A model generated the notes under the pieces. The model worked only from the letters and a program-made list of their open reading frames with translations. It was not told where the DNA came from and did not search any database. Below are positions 1 to 10,295 of a DNA stretch of 64,000 bases, in pieces (position 1 is the stretch's first letter; each line of letters starts with the position of its first letter). Position numbers and translations under genes: made by a program. The DNA is from Trissonchulus latispiculum. Its lineage: Eukaryota > Nematoda > Enoplea > Enoplida > Ironidae. The stretch is taken from positions 1 to 64,000 of the forward strand of contig JASAND010006683.1 in assembly GCA_030248195.1 (NCBI GenBank), written 5' to 3'.

Positions 1-1634
1 AGTCCATGAGTGACAGTTCCAGATGGATAGGTACTAAACTCGCGCCAGGAAATTGCCATAACATGTTGCACTTGTTGCACTTCCATCGTGTTCGTCAGCA
101 TAATTCTATTCAGCTGTACGTATTATGTATATACTAAGTGCATTTATTTTGGTATGGTGTTTTGTACTGCTTTCATTTTGGTATAGTGTTTGGTATTGTA
201 TTAATTTCGTATGTTTGGTATTCTGTTTTTAATTTGTGTGTGCAACTTTATAGTTTACTTTGCTTATCGTTTTATGTGGTCCGTTGTTTGATCTCTGTTT
301 GCAGTCATGTTTTCATTTGCTATTCGATGTTTAGAAGATGGTATTTTAGTTCGTTCAAAAGTTTTTATGTCAGTACTGTGGATCTTAGCTATGACTGTCT
401 GTTTATGTTTTGATTTCTCCATGCGCTTTTACTTTACTGCTTTATAATAATTATTATTAGTGTGACCTTCCGTAAATGTGTACAAGTCAAAGGGTACCAC
501 CAATTTGTTCCTATTAAAGGTATTTGTTGTTGTCTGCTTACTGGTTGAGACGGGGGCTAAAATTCAGTGTAAAATGTCTTGAGCGGGCTAAACGAGTTAA
601 ATTTAACCCGATCATGAGAAGATTAGAGCTAAATTCAACTCTGCAGCCTTTTAACTCTACGTGTCGTTCATGAGAGAGTAGAGTTAAAAGAGTTAATTTT
701 TTAACTCTTTTCGCGAATGACCGATGAGCTTCAGCATTGCCGTATCTGGCAGCTAGCTCGAGGAGCTAGGCTAGCTCGATACAGCACAAATCTTCAGTAC
801 AAGAAACAAGCAACAGCCTCTGTACCAAAGCTAGGCAAACCCCAAGCTTGCTGTTCAATGATATAGCCAAATACAGTTGCCAGCACAGCGCAACTTAGCT
901 AACTTTGTCACTCGGCTCAAATAGCAGGACAACATTTTGCTTGAGATCACCAACACCGCATTAGGATTTCAACATTTTTTACCAGATGCAGCCTTCCACT
1001 AATCCTTATCTGTGTGCTTTAAAACATAAGCTGGATGAGGGGATGAAAAAAGAGACAACATAATGTTGTGGTATTTCCTTTAGTGTACTTGTTGAAAATG
1101 AGATCAAAATTACATAAATGCATAAAAGTATGACAAGCGTGAAGTTTTCAGCAGATTGGAGAACACGTTCTCTGCAAGCTTAAAGGCTGGAACCCAGCAA
1201 ATGTGTTCCAGATTGGCTGTACAAGCAACTACCTCTCTGTTGTGAGCACATCGATTTAATTTATGTGAGCTTCGGATGCCATATTTGCGGGAAAATAGCT
1301 ATTAGCGCGCAGAGGATGCTTTAATTTAAGGCATGACGCTTGTCAGAGTCGATGTGATGTGGGAAGTATGCTACTACATAACTCTAGGGAGCAGACAAGA
1401 GAAATCACAACAAACAGTACTCAATGTTGCTAGTTGTGCAACATAGGCTTCAGAATTTGAGGTTATCTTTCAATTTTTAAAACTACCGACCTGCAATGGA
1501 CCCAATGATTACATTTAATTTAAAACAAACTTTCCAATATCCATTCAAAATAGTATAATACGCCAAATTCTCAAAATACACAGGATGACTTGTTAACGTT
1601 CGTTACACATGACGACTTGTTAATGTTTGCCGAT
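1..1634. other. Intergenic, left edge
   Basis: I see no supportable gene here. A T-rich open frame at 138-413 is low complexity and lacks coding character. The stretch around 575-720 carries repeated GAGTTAAA/TTAACTCT words that resemble the outer flanks of the palindromic element near 46.0-48.0 kb, so it may be a decayed copy of that family. ATTAAA read on the minus strand at 1514-1519 could be the poly(A) signal of the MACPF gene that ends at 1635. Confidence 0.5.
1514..1519 (-). terminator. Possible poly(A) signal of MACPF gene
   Basis: ATTAAA on the minus strand about 115 bases past the stop codon. This is the common variant of AATAAA; no canonical AATAAA is closer. Confidence 0.35.
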
Positions 1635-3178
1635 TCAACCATTGTTGACACAGACATTGATGTGACCTCCAATCCATCCCGCTTCTGGTAGACGTATACG
1701 TGCAATCAATTGGCCCTTGAACCCTGCCGGGCAACTTTCACCACCAGTGAAGGGATTCATTAGTCTATTCGTGGACCCAAAGTCGGCACTTTGATAAAAC
1801 CCTCCAATGGATGACTCGGAGTTAACGCAATAACAAGCGATTAGATGAGCCCCATGTTTATAGGGCTCTGCCGTTGTGATACGCCCAATCGTATACTTGT
1901 TGAATCCAGCAGGGCATGACAAAGCATTCGTTACCGGATTGACAATATGTGTATTTACCGTGTCGTACACTTGGAAAGCACCACCAAAGCTGCACTGAGA
2001 ATTCACTGGTGGGGCTTTATAGCATAGAAACAGATTGGCGCCACAGTTAGATTCCGGTGTCAGTATACGTCCGTAGCGATAGGAGGCATAGGTTGCAGGA
2101 CACATTAGTCCTCCAGTGTATGCGTTAACCACGTTGTTGTGGTTGCAGTCATCGACTTGATACATTCCACCAAATGCCGGGAATGGGAGGGATGCTCGAT
2201 CTCGAAGTTCCAAACATTTTGTGGTGGTTCCCGCCAAGCGCAAACAATACTCCTGGACCCGCTTAATGAAGATTTGTCTCTTGGTTTCTATGTCCTTATC
2301 GTCAGGAAAATACTGGGCAGTGAACAAGTCAGCAATGAACACAATTTGCTGCGACAAAGGTACAGGCTGGGAGATGGCTTGATTTGCCCAAGTTACAGCT
2401 TTCCCGTCTGCCGGAGGTTTGCTTCCCTTTACGTATTCCGTCTCCTTCACTATTTTTGTGTCCAATGTCTGCGCTTGCTGTCTTTCCCATGACGTTGTAA
2501 TAGAATTTGACGCTGCAACTTCTAAGTTTTTGATGGTGGCAGAGGCTTTCGCAGCCACATTGACGTCAACCCCATTTAGCAATAAGGATGAGTAGCCCGT
2601 TTCAGATATGCTTACTTCTCTTCCATAGGCTGCCCCCATTTTTAGGAAGGTAGCAAAGTGAGTTCCGAACCCATCAATAAACTGGTAGTAAGGATCATGG
2701 AGATCAGTGTTGGGCAATGCAGCTACTGCCTTCTTAAACGATGATGACAGCTGTGGTGGTGAAAACCGATCAACTGCAGCGCAATACTGAGAACAACTGG
2801 CAGTTGTTTGCGTCACCAAATTTTTCTGCGTTATGGTTTCGTCATAAATTCTTTTGTATCCAACACTGGCGGAAAACTCTGCAGAGCCTATTCCTGATGC
2901 TGATACCGAGGCAGTTTTTTCAACCAGAACGCTGAGACTTTCCTTGTATGATTGCGTTCCAGTAATCAGCTTCGATGTAAATGATATTTGGCAATCGGCG
3001 CAGGTTCTGACATCAATGCCCTGAGGTCTGATGTATCTCCCATCTGCCGTTTGCCCGCCGTCAGTTGACAAATCATAAACTGGTAGTCGAAATCCTGGAT
3101 CTACACCTTGTTCAGCTGGATTCCCCTTAACGAGGTCGTACCCGCGACCAATGTAGTCAATATTTGGTAGACGTGTAG
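1635..3178 (-). CDS. MACPF/perforin-like protein, large 3' exon (5' exon missing)
   Basis: This exon encodes about 513 residues to the stop. It reads through a MACPF-type core containing the family signature FGTHF followed six residues later by GA, where most members have GG. It ends in three tandem repeats of about 55-60 residues, each beginning GG(M/A/F)(Y/F)Q, with CP in the middle and Cys near the end, as in secreted invertebrate perforin-like proteins. MACPF proteins oligomerise on membranes and may form pores; roles include immunity, egg defence and venom, and this sequence does not decide among them. The open frame extends to 3407, but the N-terminal 75 residues look intronic. A good acceptor (TTTGTTGCAG) lies just before 3178 in phase 1, so I place the exon start there. 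The signal-peptide exon should lie at higher coordinates on this strand; I did not find one. The domain frame is intact, with no stops or shifts. Confidence 0.85.
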
Positions 3179-3795
3179 CTGCAACAAACATACATTTCCA
3201 AATATTAGCTGTTCTAGACAACCAAAGCTCAGGGGCCGGGCCGGGTCGCGGGCCAAATGTCCGGCCCGCCATTAATTTTTGTAAGATTTTACTATAAACT
3301 AATTTCACTTTCAAAAATTTTGTGCTTCCAAAATGCGTTTTGTTCACTTCAACAGAAAAAGAGTCGCATTCCAACAAGTTTGCAGCAGTCGATTTTAGTA
3401 TTTTCATTTCCTGAATACTATTATGTAGTGTTACATTTGCTACAAAATTAATGGTAAATCCTCAATCGATCGATGTCATTTTAGAGTTTTGATCATTACA
3501 ACATAAAACTATGAAATAGAATAATGTAAAATATGTGGATCACTGTTAGTATTTTTGATTTTACTGTTTTCGCATAAATTTTCCAAGAAAAGACATACGC
3601 TTTCTAGGAAAAACTCGCTTTAGATACAGTAAAGCTTTTAGTAATGCTTTTACATTTATTTTTTAAAAGTAACGGTTTGCTAATTTCCTTAACGATGTTT
3701 TCTTTGTGCATAAAACATTTTAAGTCTTTGAAACAGTTCTGCTTTTCTCATTGATTCTAAACGTCAAAAGTCCTCGACCCGAAAAATTCGGGCCT
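3179..3795. other. Probable MACPF intron / flank, no gene seen
   Basis: AT-rich sequence with no coding signal apart from the GC word cluster at 3225-3275. It should be an intron of the MACPF gene if the missing first exon lies to the right. Confidence 0.4.
3225..3275. repeat. GC-rich GGCCCGGC word cluster
   Basis: A run of overlapping GGGCCGGGCC, GCGGGCC and GGCCCGCC words sits in AT-rich surroundings just upstream of the MACPF acceptor, followed by ATTAATTTTTG. A similar cluster (GGCCCGGCC twice, then AAAAATTAAT) occurs at 12,968-13,005. I read it as one end of a short transposable element. Confidence 0.5.
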
Positions 3796-4513
3796 TGTCG
3801 CGAACGCGAAGAAAATAGTTTTCTTGAGATTGAATCCATGTATTAGTTATGTATACGAAACGATTGCTTGTTGTTACTATTACTTATTGTTGTTACTATT
3901 AAAGTTGTTAGAAAACCTTTACATGGTGCCTAGACCTATTTTTGCAGTTTCCAGCTTTCTGTTGGGAGGATTCAGGCGCAATTTTATCTGAGAAAGTCTT
4001 CCGCCAAGGTACTTCGACACAGCATCTGGTGGTGGAATGACTACGGAAGCTCAACGAGCTGCTTTGGAGAGATTAATAAGTTTCTGTTTGGAAAGTCTCC
4101 GTTTTGGCTTTTCTTTTCTACGTTGTGTTAGGAATGGTACGAATCGAGTCTGAAAGTTTATTGCAAAACTTCCATCGTTCCATGAACTGTGCCTGCATAT
4201 CTCCGGCTGGGAATTGGTAGAAATAGGACAAACCGATTGGAAATGGGATCCTTTTAGCAGTTGCTATTCTGCTTCGAACAATAAAAAGCTGAATGGATGA
4301 TTAGTAATGTATCTACAAAGTGGAACTACTACTATCCCTGTAGAAGAAGCATAGTTTGCCAAGAAAGAATATATATCAGGGAATTCCTGTTTGTTGGGAA
4401 TGTCGCGAACGTGAAGCAAATAGTTTTCTTGAGATTGAATCCATGTATTAGTTATGCATACGAAGTAACAATTAGCCGGTTGTTACTATTAAAGTTGTTA
4501 GATAACCTTTATA
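3796..4513 (+). mobile_element. TRIM-like element with short direct terminal repeats
   Basis: Two direct repeats, 3796-3923 (128 bp) and 4401-4513 (113 bp), share TGTCGCGAAC at the start, a long matching core (GAGATTGAATCCATGTATTAG), and ACCTTTA at the end; the first copy ends in ACA. The first is followed at once by TGGTGCCTAGACC, which looks like a tRNA primer-binding site, and the internal 477 bp has no open frame. This fits a miniature LTR element (TRIM). The purine tract before the second copy is weak and no target-site duplication is visible, so a simple segmental duplication remains possible. Confidence 0.45.
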
Positions 4514-4592
4514 GGCGTGAGGTGGGGATCGAACCCACACCCTGTGGCTAACTAGGCCAACGCTCCACCGATTGAGGCACCCAGGCACAATC
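4514..4592 (-). repeat. tRNA-derived sequence (pseudo-tRNA / SINE head)
   Basis: Read on the minus strand this has a tRNA box A (TGCCTCAATCGGTGGAGCG), a possible anticodon arm and a perfect 5-bp T arm around TTCGATC. The acceptor ends do not pair, so it is not a functional tRNA. It abuts the right repeat of the TRIM-like element. Confidence 0.55.
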
Positions 4593-5029
4593 GAACCAAG
4601 CTTAAGTTTGAATTCGATCCCAAGCTGTAGTGGCTCCATACCTTTGCTTGGAGGGGTGTTTCCCCCCAGACCTAGACCTCACCCCCCCCCAGAGGGGTCC
4701 CTCACCGTCTCAGAATCCGGCTTTTTAAAAATCCGGAAAATCTGGTTTTCCGGCGGTTCATCTCCCCAAAGCTGTCTGAGTGGCACGATTTTGAATAGGC
4801 ATTAGCTCTGCCAAAGACAAGCACCAAGCGAGACAAGCTCAAGCTGACAGGTGGTACACGATGGCTGTAGAACGTACAAAATATTGAACGAAGGAAAGAA
4901 AGGTGTCACCACAGCTCCTCCGACCCGAAATATTCCTGACACTGGAAACGATTTTGATTCCAAAATACATGAAATTCATGTTTTCATGTAATCAATTCTA
5001 TGCCACGTTAAGAATTGCGAAGCGATGAA
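4593..5029. other. Intergenic, poly-C stretch
   Basis: A C-rich stretch (4,660-4,700) followed by paired CCGG words around 4,715-4,755 resembles the C- and G-rich ends of elements seen elsewhere in the window. No gene is visible. Confidence 0.35.
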
Positions 5030-5215
5030 GAAACATGTGTAAGTTGTAGCACTGCCAGGAGTGCTCTCAGATATTTGTATGCACACTAGCAGGCGAAGCT
5101 CCGAGTGAAGGGCACGAGTGCGCGAATCGCACGAGTGCCCTTCACGAGGGCTTCGCCTGCAAGTGAACTCACAAATTTCTGTGAGCACAGCAAGCAGTTC
5201 TACAACTGGCTTGTA
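5030..5215. repeat. Short foldback element
   Basis: An inverted repeat with arms of roughly 85 bases. The inner part, 5,090-5,162, is close to a perfect hairpin: GCAGGCGAAGC pairs with GCTTCGCCTGC, and TGAAGGGCAC with GTGCCCTTCA. The outer arms pair AGTTGTAG..CTGC..GTGCTC with GAGCACAGC..CTACAACT. No open frame. Confidence 0.7.
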
Positions 5216-5451
5216 ATAGGGCTCAAAAAGCCAGAAGACTTTAGTCTTCTGGAATGTCATGTCTGGAAATACTGACAATTATTCTAATTTTCAGTAGTTT
5301 TTAAAATCTGTTCAACCTAATTTGCATACTTGTCTGGTGGAAAGAATATATGAAGCAGAAATTCTAGATCAGTGCAGTCAGTCCTGCTGGCTTTCAGCAG
5401 CCTCGGTGCACACTCCGACAGGAGAACAGCGAAAGCTTACCGTGCAGTACA

Positions 5452-5540
5452 ATTGTACTGAACGCCACATCATGCAGTACAATTGTACTGAACGGTGTAG
5501 CTTGCAATTCATTTGTACGCACGTGGTTTTTGCATGGTTC
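5452..5540 (+). repeat. Short tandem repeat of palindromic unit
   Basis: Two exact copies of GCAGTACAATTGTACTGAAC, about 33 bases apart, and a degenerate third copy. Each contains the self-complementary core AGTACAATTGTACT. Function unknown. Confidence 0.6.
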
Positions 5541-5958
5541 GGTTACACTGAGCCATGTTACAATTTATAATTGTTCACATCACTGCTCATATTTTTTGTA
5601 ATAAACGCTTAGGCCATACTTTTATTTCTAGTTCTTTGTCTAATAGTTCGTAGAAATGGACGGGCTCTGGTCCAGGGTCCCGATTTTCTACCTACTAACG
5701 AAATTACTAACCTTGTCTTTTTGTGATGTTGTAATATATTCCCTCGATGCCTTGAGGCTGAAATAAAAGTTAGAAATATGTTAAATCCAAATAATATCAG
5801 AGGTAATCAGGTTTTGGAACATGTTCGAAAGAGTTGTGGAGACAGAAGACAGTATTGATATTATTTAAGTGTGTGAATTCTGTGATCACTCCATTCTGTT
5901 TAGATGGATGAGTAAATTATGCATTTGAACTTCCAGATGGACGCATGCTCACAATTGC

Positions 5959-6440
5959 TTAAGTTGGTGGCATCCTTTTGTGTAAATTTGACCTAACAAG
6001 CTCGAATTCTTTACGAAAGTGGATGAAACTTTCTAGATATGTTATTTCGGTGTTTTTTAACATTCTGGGACCAGTCCTGCATTTTTAGGTGGAAAGACAA
6101 GAAATTTTCGGTTTTTGGCATTATATTCTCAGTAGGTAGTCGATACAAAGGATTGGTCGTTATGGCTGGAAAGAGGGTACAAAAATGAACATTTTTGTTT
6201 TACAACTTTTAAGTTATCTCTAGTGGTCAAGTCAGTATAAGCCAAAAACGATTTTGGGTTTTCAAAAATGGCCATTATTGAGGAAATCAGTTTTTTCAAA
6301 ATTACCGCCAAATCGTACGGACAATTTTCATTTATTTATACTCAATCGATACGCAGTCTAACTGCACATTTTATTAATGCCTATTAGCTCGTATTCGTTG
6401 CTTTACGCTAGAGATATGCCCGAAAACTTAACTTAACAGA
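5959..6440. mobile_element. Half copy of the TTAA-bounded element family
   Basis: Begins TTAAGTTGGTGGCATCC and is similar over about 480 bases to the reverse complement of the right part of the element at 43,379-44,389; both share GGGACCAGTCC..TTTTTAGGTG and TATACTCAATCGATAC. The other end is not recognisable, so it is a truncated or decayed copy. Confidence 0.65.
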
Positions 6441-7740
6441 CTGATTTCATTTATTGCACATACAATTGTTTGGTTTCGAATGTATGAAGTTGTACCTGTG
6501 TTCTGCAGAAGTGCTCGAAAAGTATAATTCTCGTTCAATTCAAAGATTTGCTCCAACTTTCTTCTGCTGTATTTTTGATCTCAGGAAAACCATCGGCCCC
6601 CAGATAGCTGCATTTCAATGACTAAGCTTTGTAATAGTTGACCCTATACTGTTGAATCGATGAGCAAATTTTATTGGACGGTTTGAAATTGATCGAGGAA
6701 AGTTTTTTATAGCTTTATTAACTTTTATACATGAAAGTTTTTAGCAATTTTTATATTTTGACTGACAGTAAGGTATGTTCTCTAAAGTTGCGACGTTCGC
6801 TTTCTGAAAGGCAATAGCATAATTTTTGTCTGGATTGAGAATTACTTAGTATATTGGTAAGCTCTGTTACCTAAAGTATACCCAATATTTTGCTAAAATG
6901 TAGTGACAGACAACACTTTTTAACAGAAAATATTTGTAAATAGTAAAAAAGCGTAGTCAAAAATGGTATTAAGATACCTTATAGTGTTGTGCAGTCAATT
7001 ATATGTCATATATTTTAGCTATTTTCAAAAAATATAAAAAATTGAGTGATTTTAGCGTTTTTAGAAAAACTACCAATTGGAACCGGAATCGGTAGCTAGA
7101 ACCGGAACCGGAACCGGTTTCAAAAATCAGAACCGTTCCCAGCACTACTACATACCCCATAGTACAGTACTGAGTCACATACCAACAAAGCACTCAGTAT
7201 CAGGATACAGCAAAACCAAAACATCGTGTGTCCTTACTGGAAACGCTTTCCTGAAACAAGATAACATCTCAAACTCTGAAGGCTCAATTTGCTTAAAGAT
7301 TAAACTACTTAGATTGACATTGAATTAAGAAATATTACCTCGTATTAAAGGGAAAAAATTTAATTTAGCGGGATGAAGGAATTACACGAATTAATATTAA
7401 TCTTGTTTCTGTAATGTACCCGGAAGTAGTATCTTAGCTTAAGTTAAAATTAAAATTCTTATCCTATTTCTTTAGTCACACCTGGAATAGAATAATCAAC
7501 GAATCATATTTTTAATTCAAAGTGCTCAGTCGCTGTTTCTTGAAAAAATTCATGGTTTCAAAACTTCAGGATTATAAAAGATTTCTCAAATACTAAAAAA
7601 TAATAATACTCAGATGCGTATCAATCGAATGCTATTGACGAATTACTTTTCTCGTATGATGAATTCTCGAAAACGCTATGAATTCCCAAAACACGCAGAA
7701 ACAGGATTTTTCAAATACATAGAAATTTTTAAATACTAAA
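6441..7740. other. Intergenic with GGAACC word cluster
   Basis: Nothing coding is seen. At 7,078-7,140 there is a cluster of GGAACCGG words (GGAACCGGAATCGG, then tandem AACCGG), again a GC-rich self-complementary phrase in AT-rich DNA. Confidence 0.45.
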
Positions 7741-8174
7741 TGCATCTATCAAAAGATTTTGAGTACACAAACCTAGCAAGATTCCGCAGACACTGGTGGG
7801 CTGGGTTTAGGCTTATATATTTTCCACGGAATAGCACTGTATCGGTCGGAATCTTGCTGTCTAAGTTTTGCTGTTTCATAATTCCATGGAAAATCTCTGA
7901 TGAAGCTGGAAACTGGCCAGCCGTGCCCTTAACTATGAAGTTTCACACATCTAATACATATAAAACATCCTCGTCTTTAAATCGATTTATCGGAATCTAG
8001 TTAGTCAGTTTTAAGCGACAAAACATTCCATGGGAATTCTCCCATTTGGTTGGAAACCGGTTGTCCGGGTTTAAGCTCTAAAATTTTCCGCGGAATGTCG
8101 CCAATAAATTTTTGAAACGCCTAATCTGCGGAATCTTGCTAGCTTTGTGTACTCAAAATCTTTTGATAGATGCA
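7741..8174. mobile_element. MITE with ~50-bp terminal inverted repeats
   Basis: Starts TGCATCTATCAAAAGATTTT and ends with its reverse complement; about 50 terminal bases match with one or two differences, up to the word AGCAAGATTCCGCAG. Inside, CCACGGAATAG and CCGCGGAATGTC also face each other. No transposase is encoded. Flanking AAA on each side is the only candidate target duplication. Confidence 0.8.
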
Positions 8175-10295
8175 AAATATCCCATAATATGCGTAGCAAT
8201 TCAAAGCACTTCACTTCATCTTGTCCTCGAACATGGAAATTGAATAAGTAGATATAAAATGGGTGTTCTGAGACAATTCCTCACGAAATTCTAGTTCAGA
8301 AGCACTTAATATCTGCGGTTCCTACCCAGTAGAAAAGTGGAACCCAATATTCCGCAGTATTTTAGCTGCGAACAGCCAGGTGGCTAACCCTTTTGAACCC
8401 CTGTCAAGGTGTCTCACCCGATCCGACAGCTAGGCTGCCGTTGCGTTTCTTCTTTATTTTAAGTATCCATCAGATAACTTGCATTCAAACTATGCCTACA
8501 TAAATTATTACAATCAGTAATCCTCTTCATTAGCTTGTTCCGTAGGATCTCCATTGGTGAAGAGGATATGTTCGTTTATTTTCCTGTTGTTCTCAATGGA
8601 AATCTTATATGACCGTGGTGCATCAACTCCCATATCCCGCTTTTCGTGGATATAGCGCTGATTCTGGTGAGGTTACCATTCAGAGTAAAACGTTTACCGC
8701 AAAATTCTCGTGAGAAACCGTCTTTCTTGACACTTCTACTTTACACATTACAATTGCAGTAAATTGTTTTTGATGCTAGCTTGACAAAGAAGATTATGAT
8801 CTTTAACTTCAACCTCGAGGTTATCTCTTGCACAAACTGATTTCTGTTACAGATTAGTCAAGCTGGAGCTAAGGCGCTTGAGATTAGTTCGAAGTTGAGT
8901 TAATCTCAAACTTTTGTGGGTGCATCGCTTTTGCAGATAACCTCAAGCTAATCTCGAGCTAAGCTCAAGGTAATCTCAACCTCGAGGTGGTGCAAAGTGC
9001 TAAGTTCCGTCACCTGTTATGTTTTCGGCAACCGTGCAGAATTTCATAACTGGTGGATACTTGGTATAAATCATTGGAGTGGATACTCATCAACCATGAG
9101 TTTTTCAGTATTGTGGTAGTGTAAACGTGTTTTATTTTATTTCAGCTGTTGTCATTGCATTGCATGCAGAATAGCACAGTAATTAGTACACTCAAGGATT
9201 CTAAAGAATACTGTACGTTCCAGATTTCGGAAGCTTGAATTAATGTGCTTGACTCTCAACAGCTGGTTAGCACGTATATTCAAATTCTAAGCGAGAATGT
9301 ACTGCCATCAAATAAGATAACAACAAATGTATTGTATTGTTTTGTATTGTATTGTATTGTATTGTTTGTATAACAACAGACTTGTAGACATGCATGTGCT
9401 GGAACAAGCCTCATGCAAAAATAGAAATGAGATTGACTGTTTGATGTGGAGAGGATTTTAGTTAACATAAGGGTTAGACCGCGCTTATGCAAATTCTGAA
9501 AGCAAAAGGAACTTACAGTAGTGATGTTGGTAATTTCCCTGGATCAAGCCGATTTGATCTCGGTTGCAATTTGCAGAGGCTTTTATAGCTTCAAAATTCA
9601 TGATGCTATTATGCAGACCAAAAATCGCATAGTGGGTTTATGAACGTTTTTATTTCATTATAGAATGGCTTCGATAAATTAATTTTCAACTGAACAGTTA
9701 GGCTAAATTTAAATTTGGTGTCTCGTAAACATGTTTTCCCGATCATAGCAGGTTTCTCGCAAAAACAAAATCTAAAATCAGGAACTAGGGCCATCAACTA
9801 TCATGCCACATTTTTCATAAAAACAAATTTATCCAAATCTGATAGCTTCATGATAATCCATCAATAACAGTCATAAACTACCGTTGAGGCCTATCATGGG
9901 TGGTATGAACGCTCACACGGATTGAACGATGGTATTCTAGCAGGAAAATTTTTGTAATCTACTTTTAGCAGTCGAATTTTAGCAACCAGTTTTGTATTGT
10001 GTTCAGGTAGAAGCCATGGATGCCTAGAATAATCCGTAAGCAATCTGTAATCCAACTAAACTCCTCTGTGCTAAATGTGCTTGTTTGGGGGAAATTTTGC
10101 ATTGGATATCTAGGAACTGCAAGCGAGCATGGGAACAAGAGCATCAGGTGTAACTATTTTCTTGCGTCTTATTTGCGGAATTTCGCATACTGCTGTACTA
10201 GAATGTTTTTCCCTGACTCAAACGGAAATCTCGTAAAGATCATCATCTTGTTGAATCTCCCATGTCAATCTGAACAGATTATTAATATCTACAGT
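8175..10295. other. Intergenic, no gene seen
   Basis: AT-rich. A small inverted arrangement of ACCTCGAGGT and AATCTC words lies at about 8,805-9,000, and a TTGTA microsatellite lies near 9,335-9,368. The open frame at 10,020-10,403 runs into the satellite and lacks coding character. Confidence 0.45.

Noticed and set aside
138..413. 91-codon plus-strand open frame
   Set aside because: T-rich low-complexity sequence giving a Phe/Val/Tyr/Cys-rich product; no splice, poly(A) or domain support.
3179..3407. N-terminal extension of the MACPF frame to an ATG at 3407
   Set aside because: The segment contains a GC-rich repeat, has no signal peptide, and a good acceptor lies at its end; it is better read as intron.
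5452..5500. Palindromic GTACAATTGTAC repeat as an operator or regulatory site
   Set aside because: No gene nearby that it could serve; kept only as a repeat.
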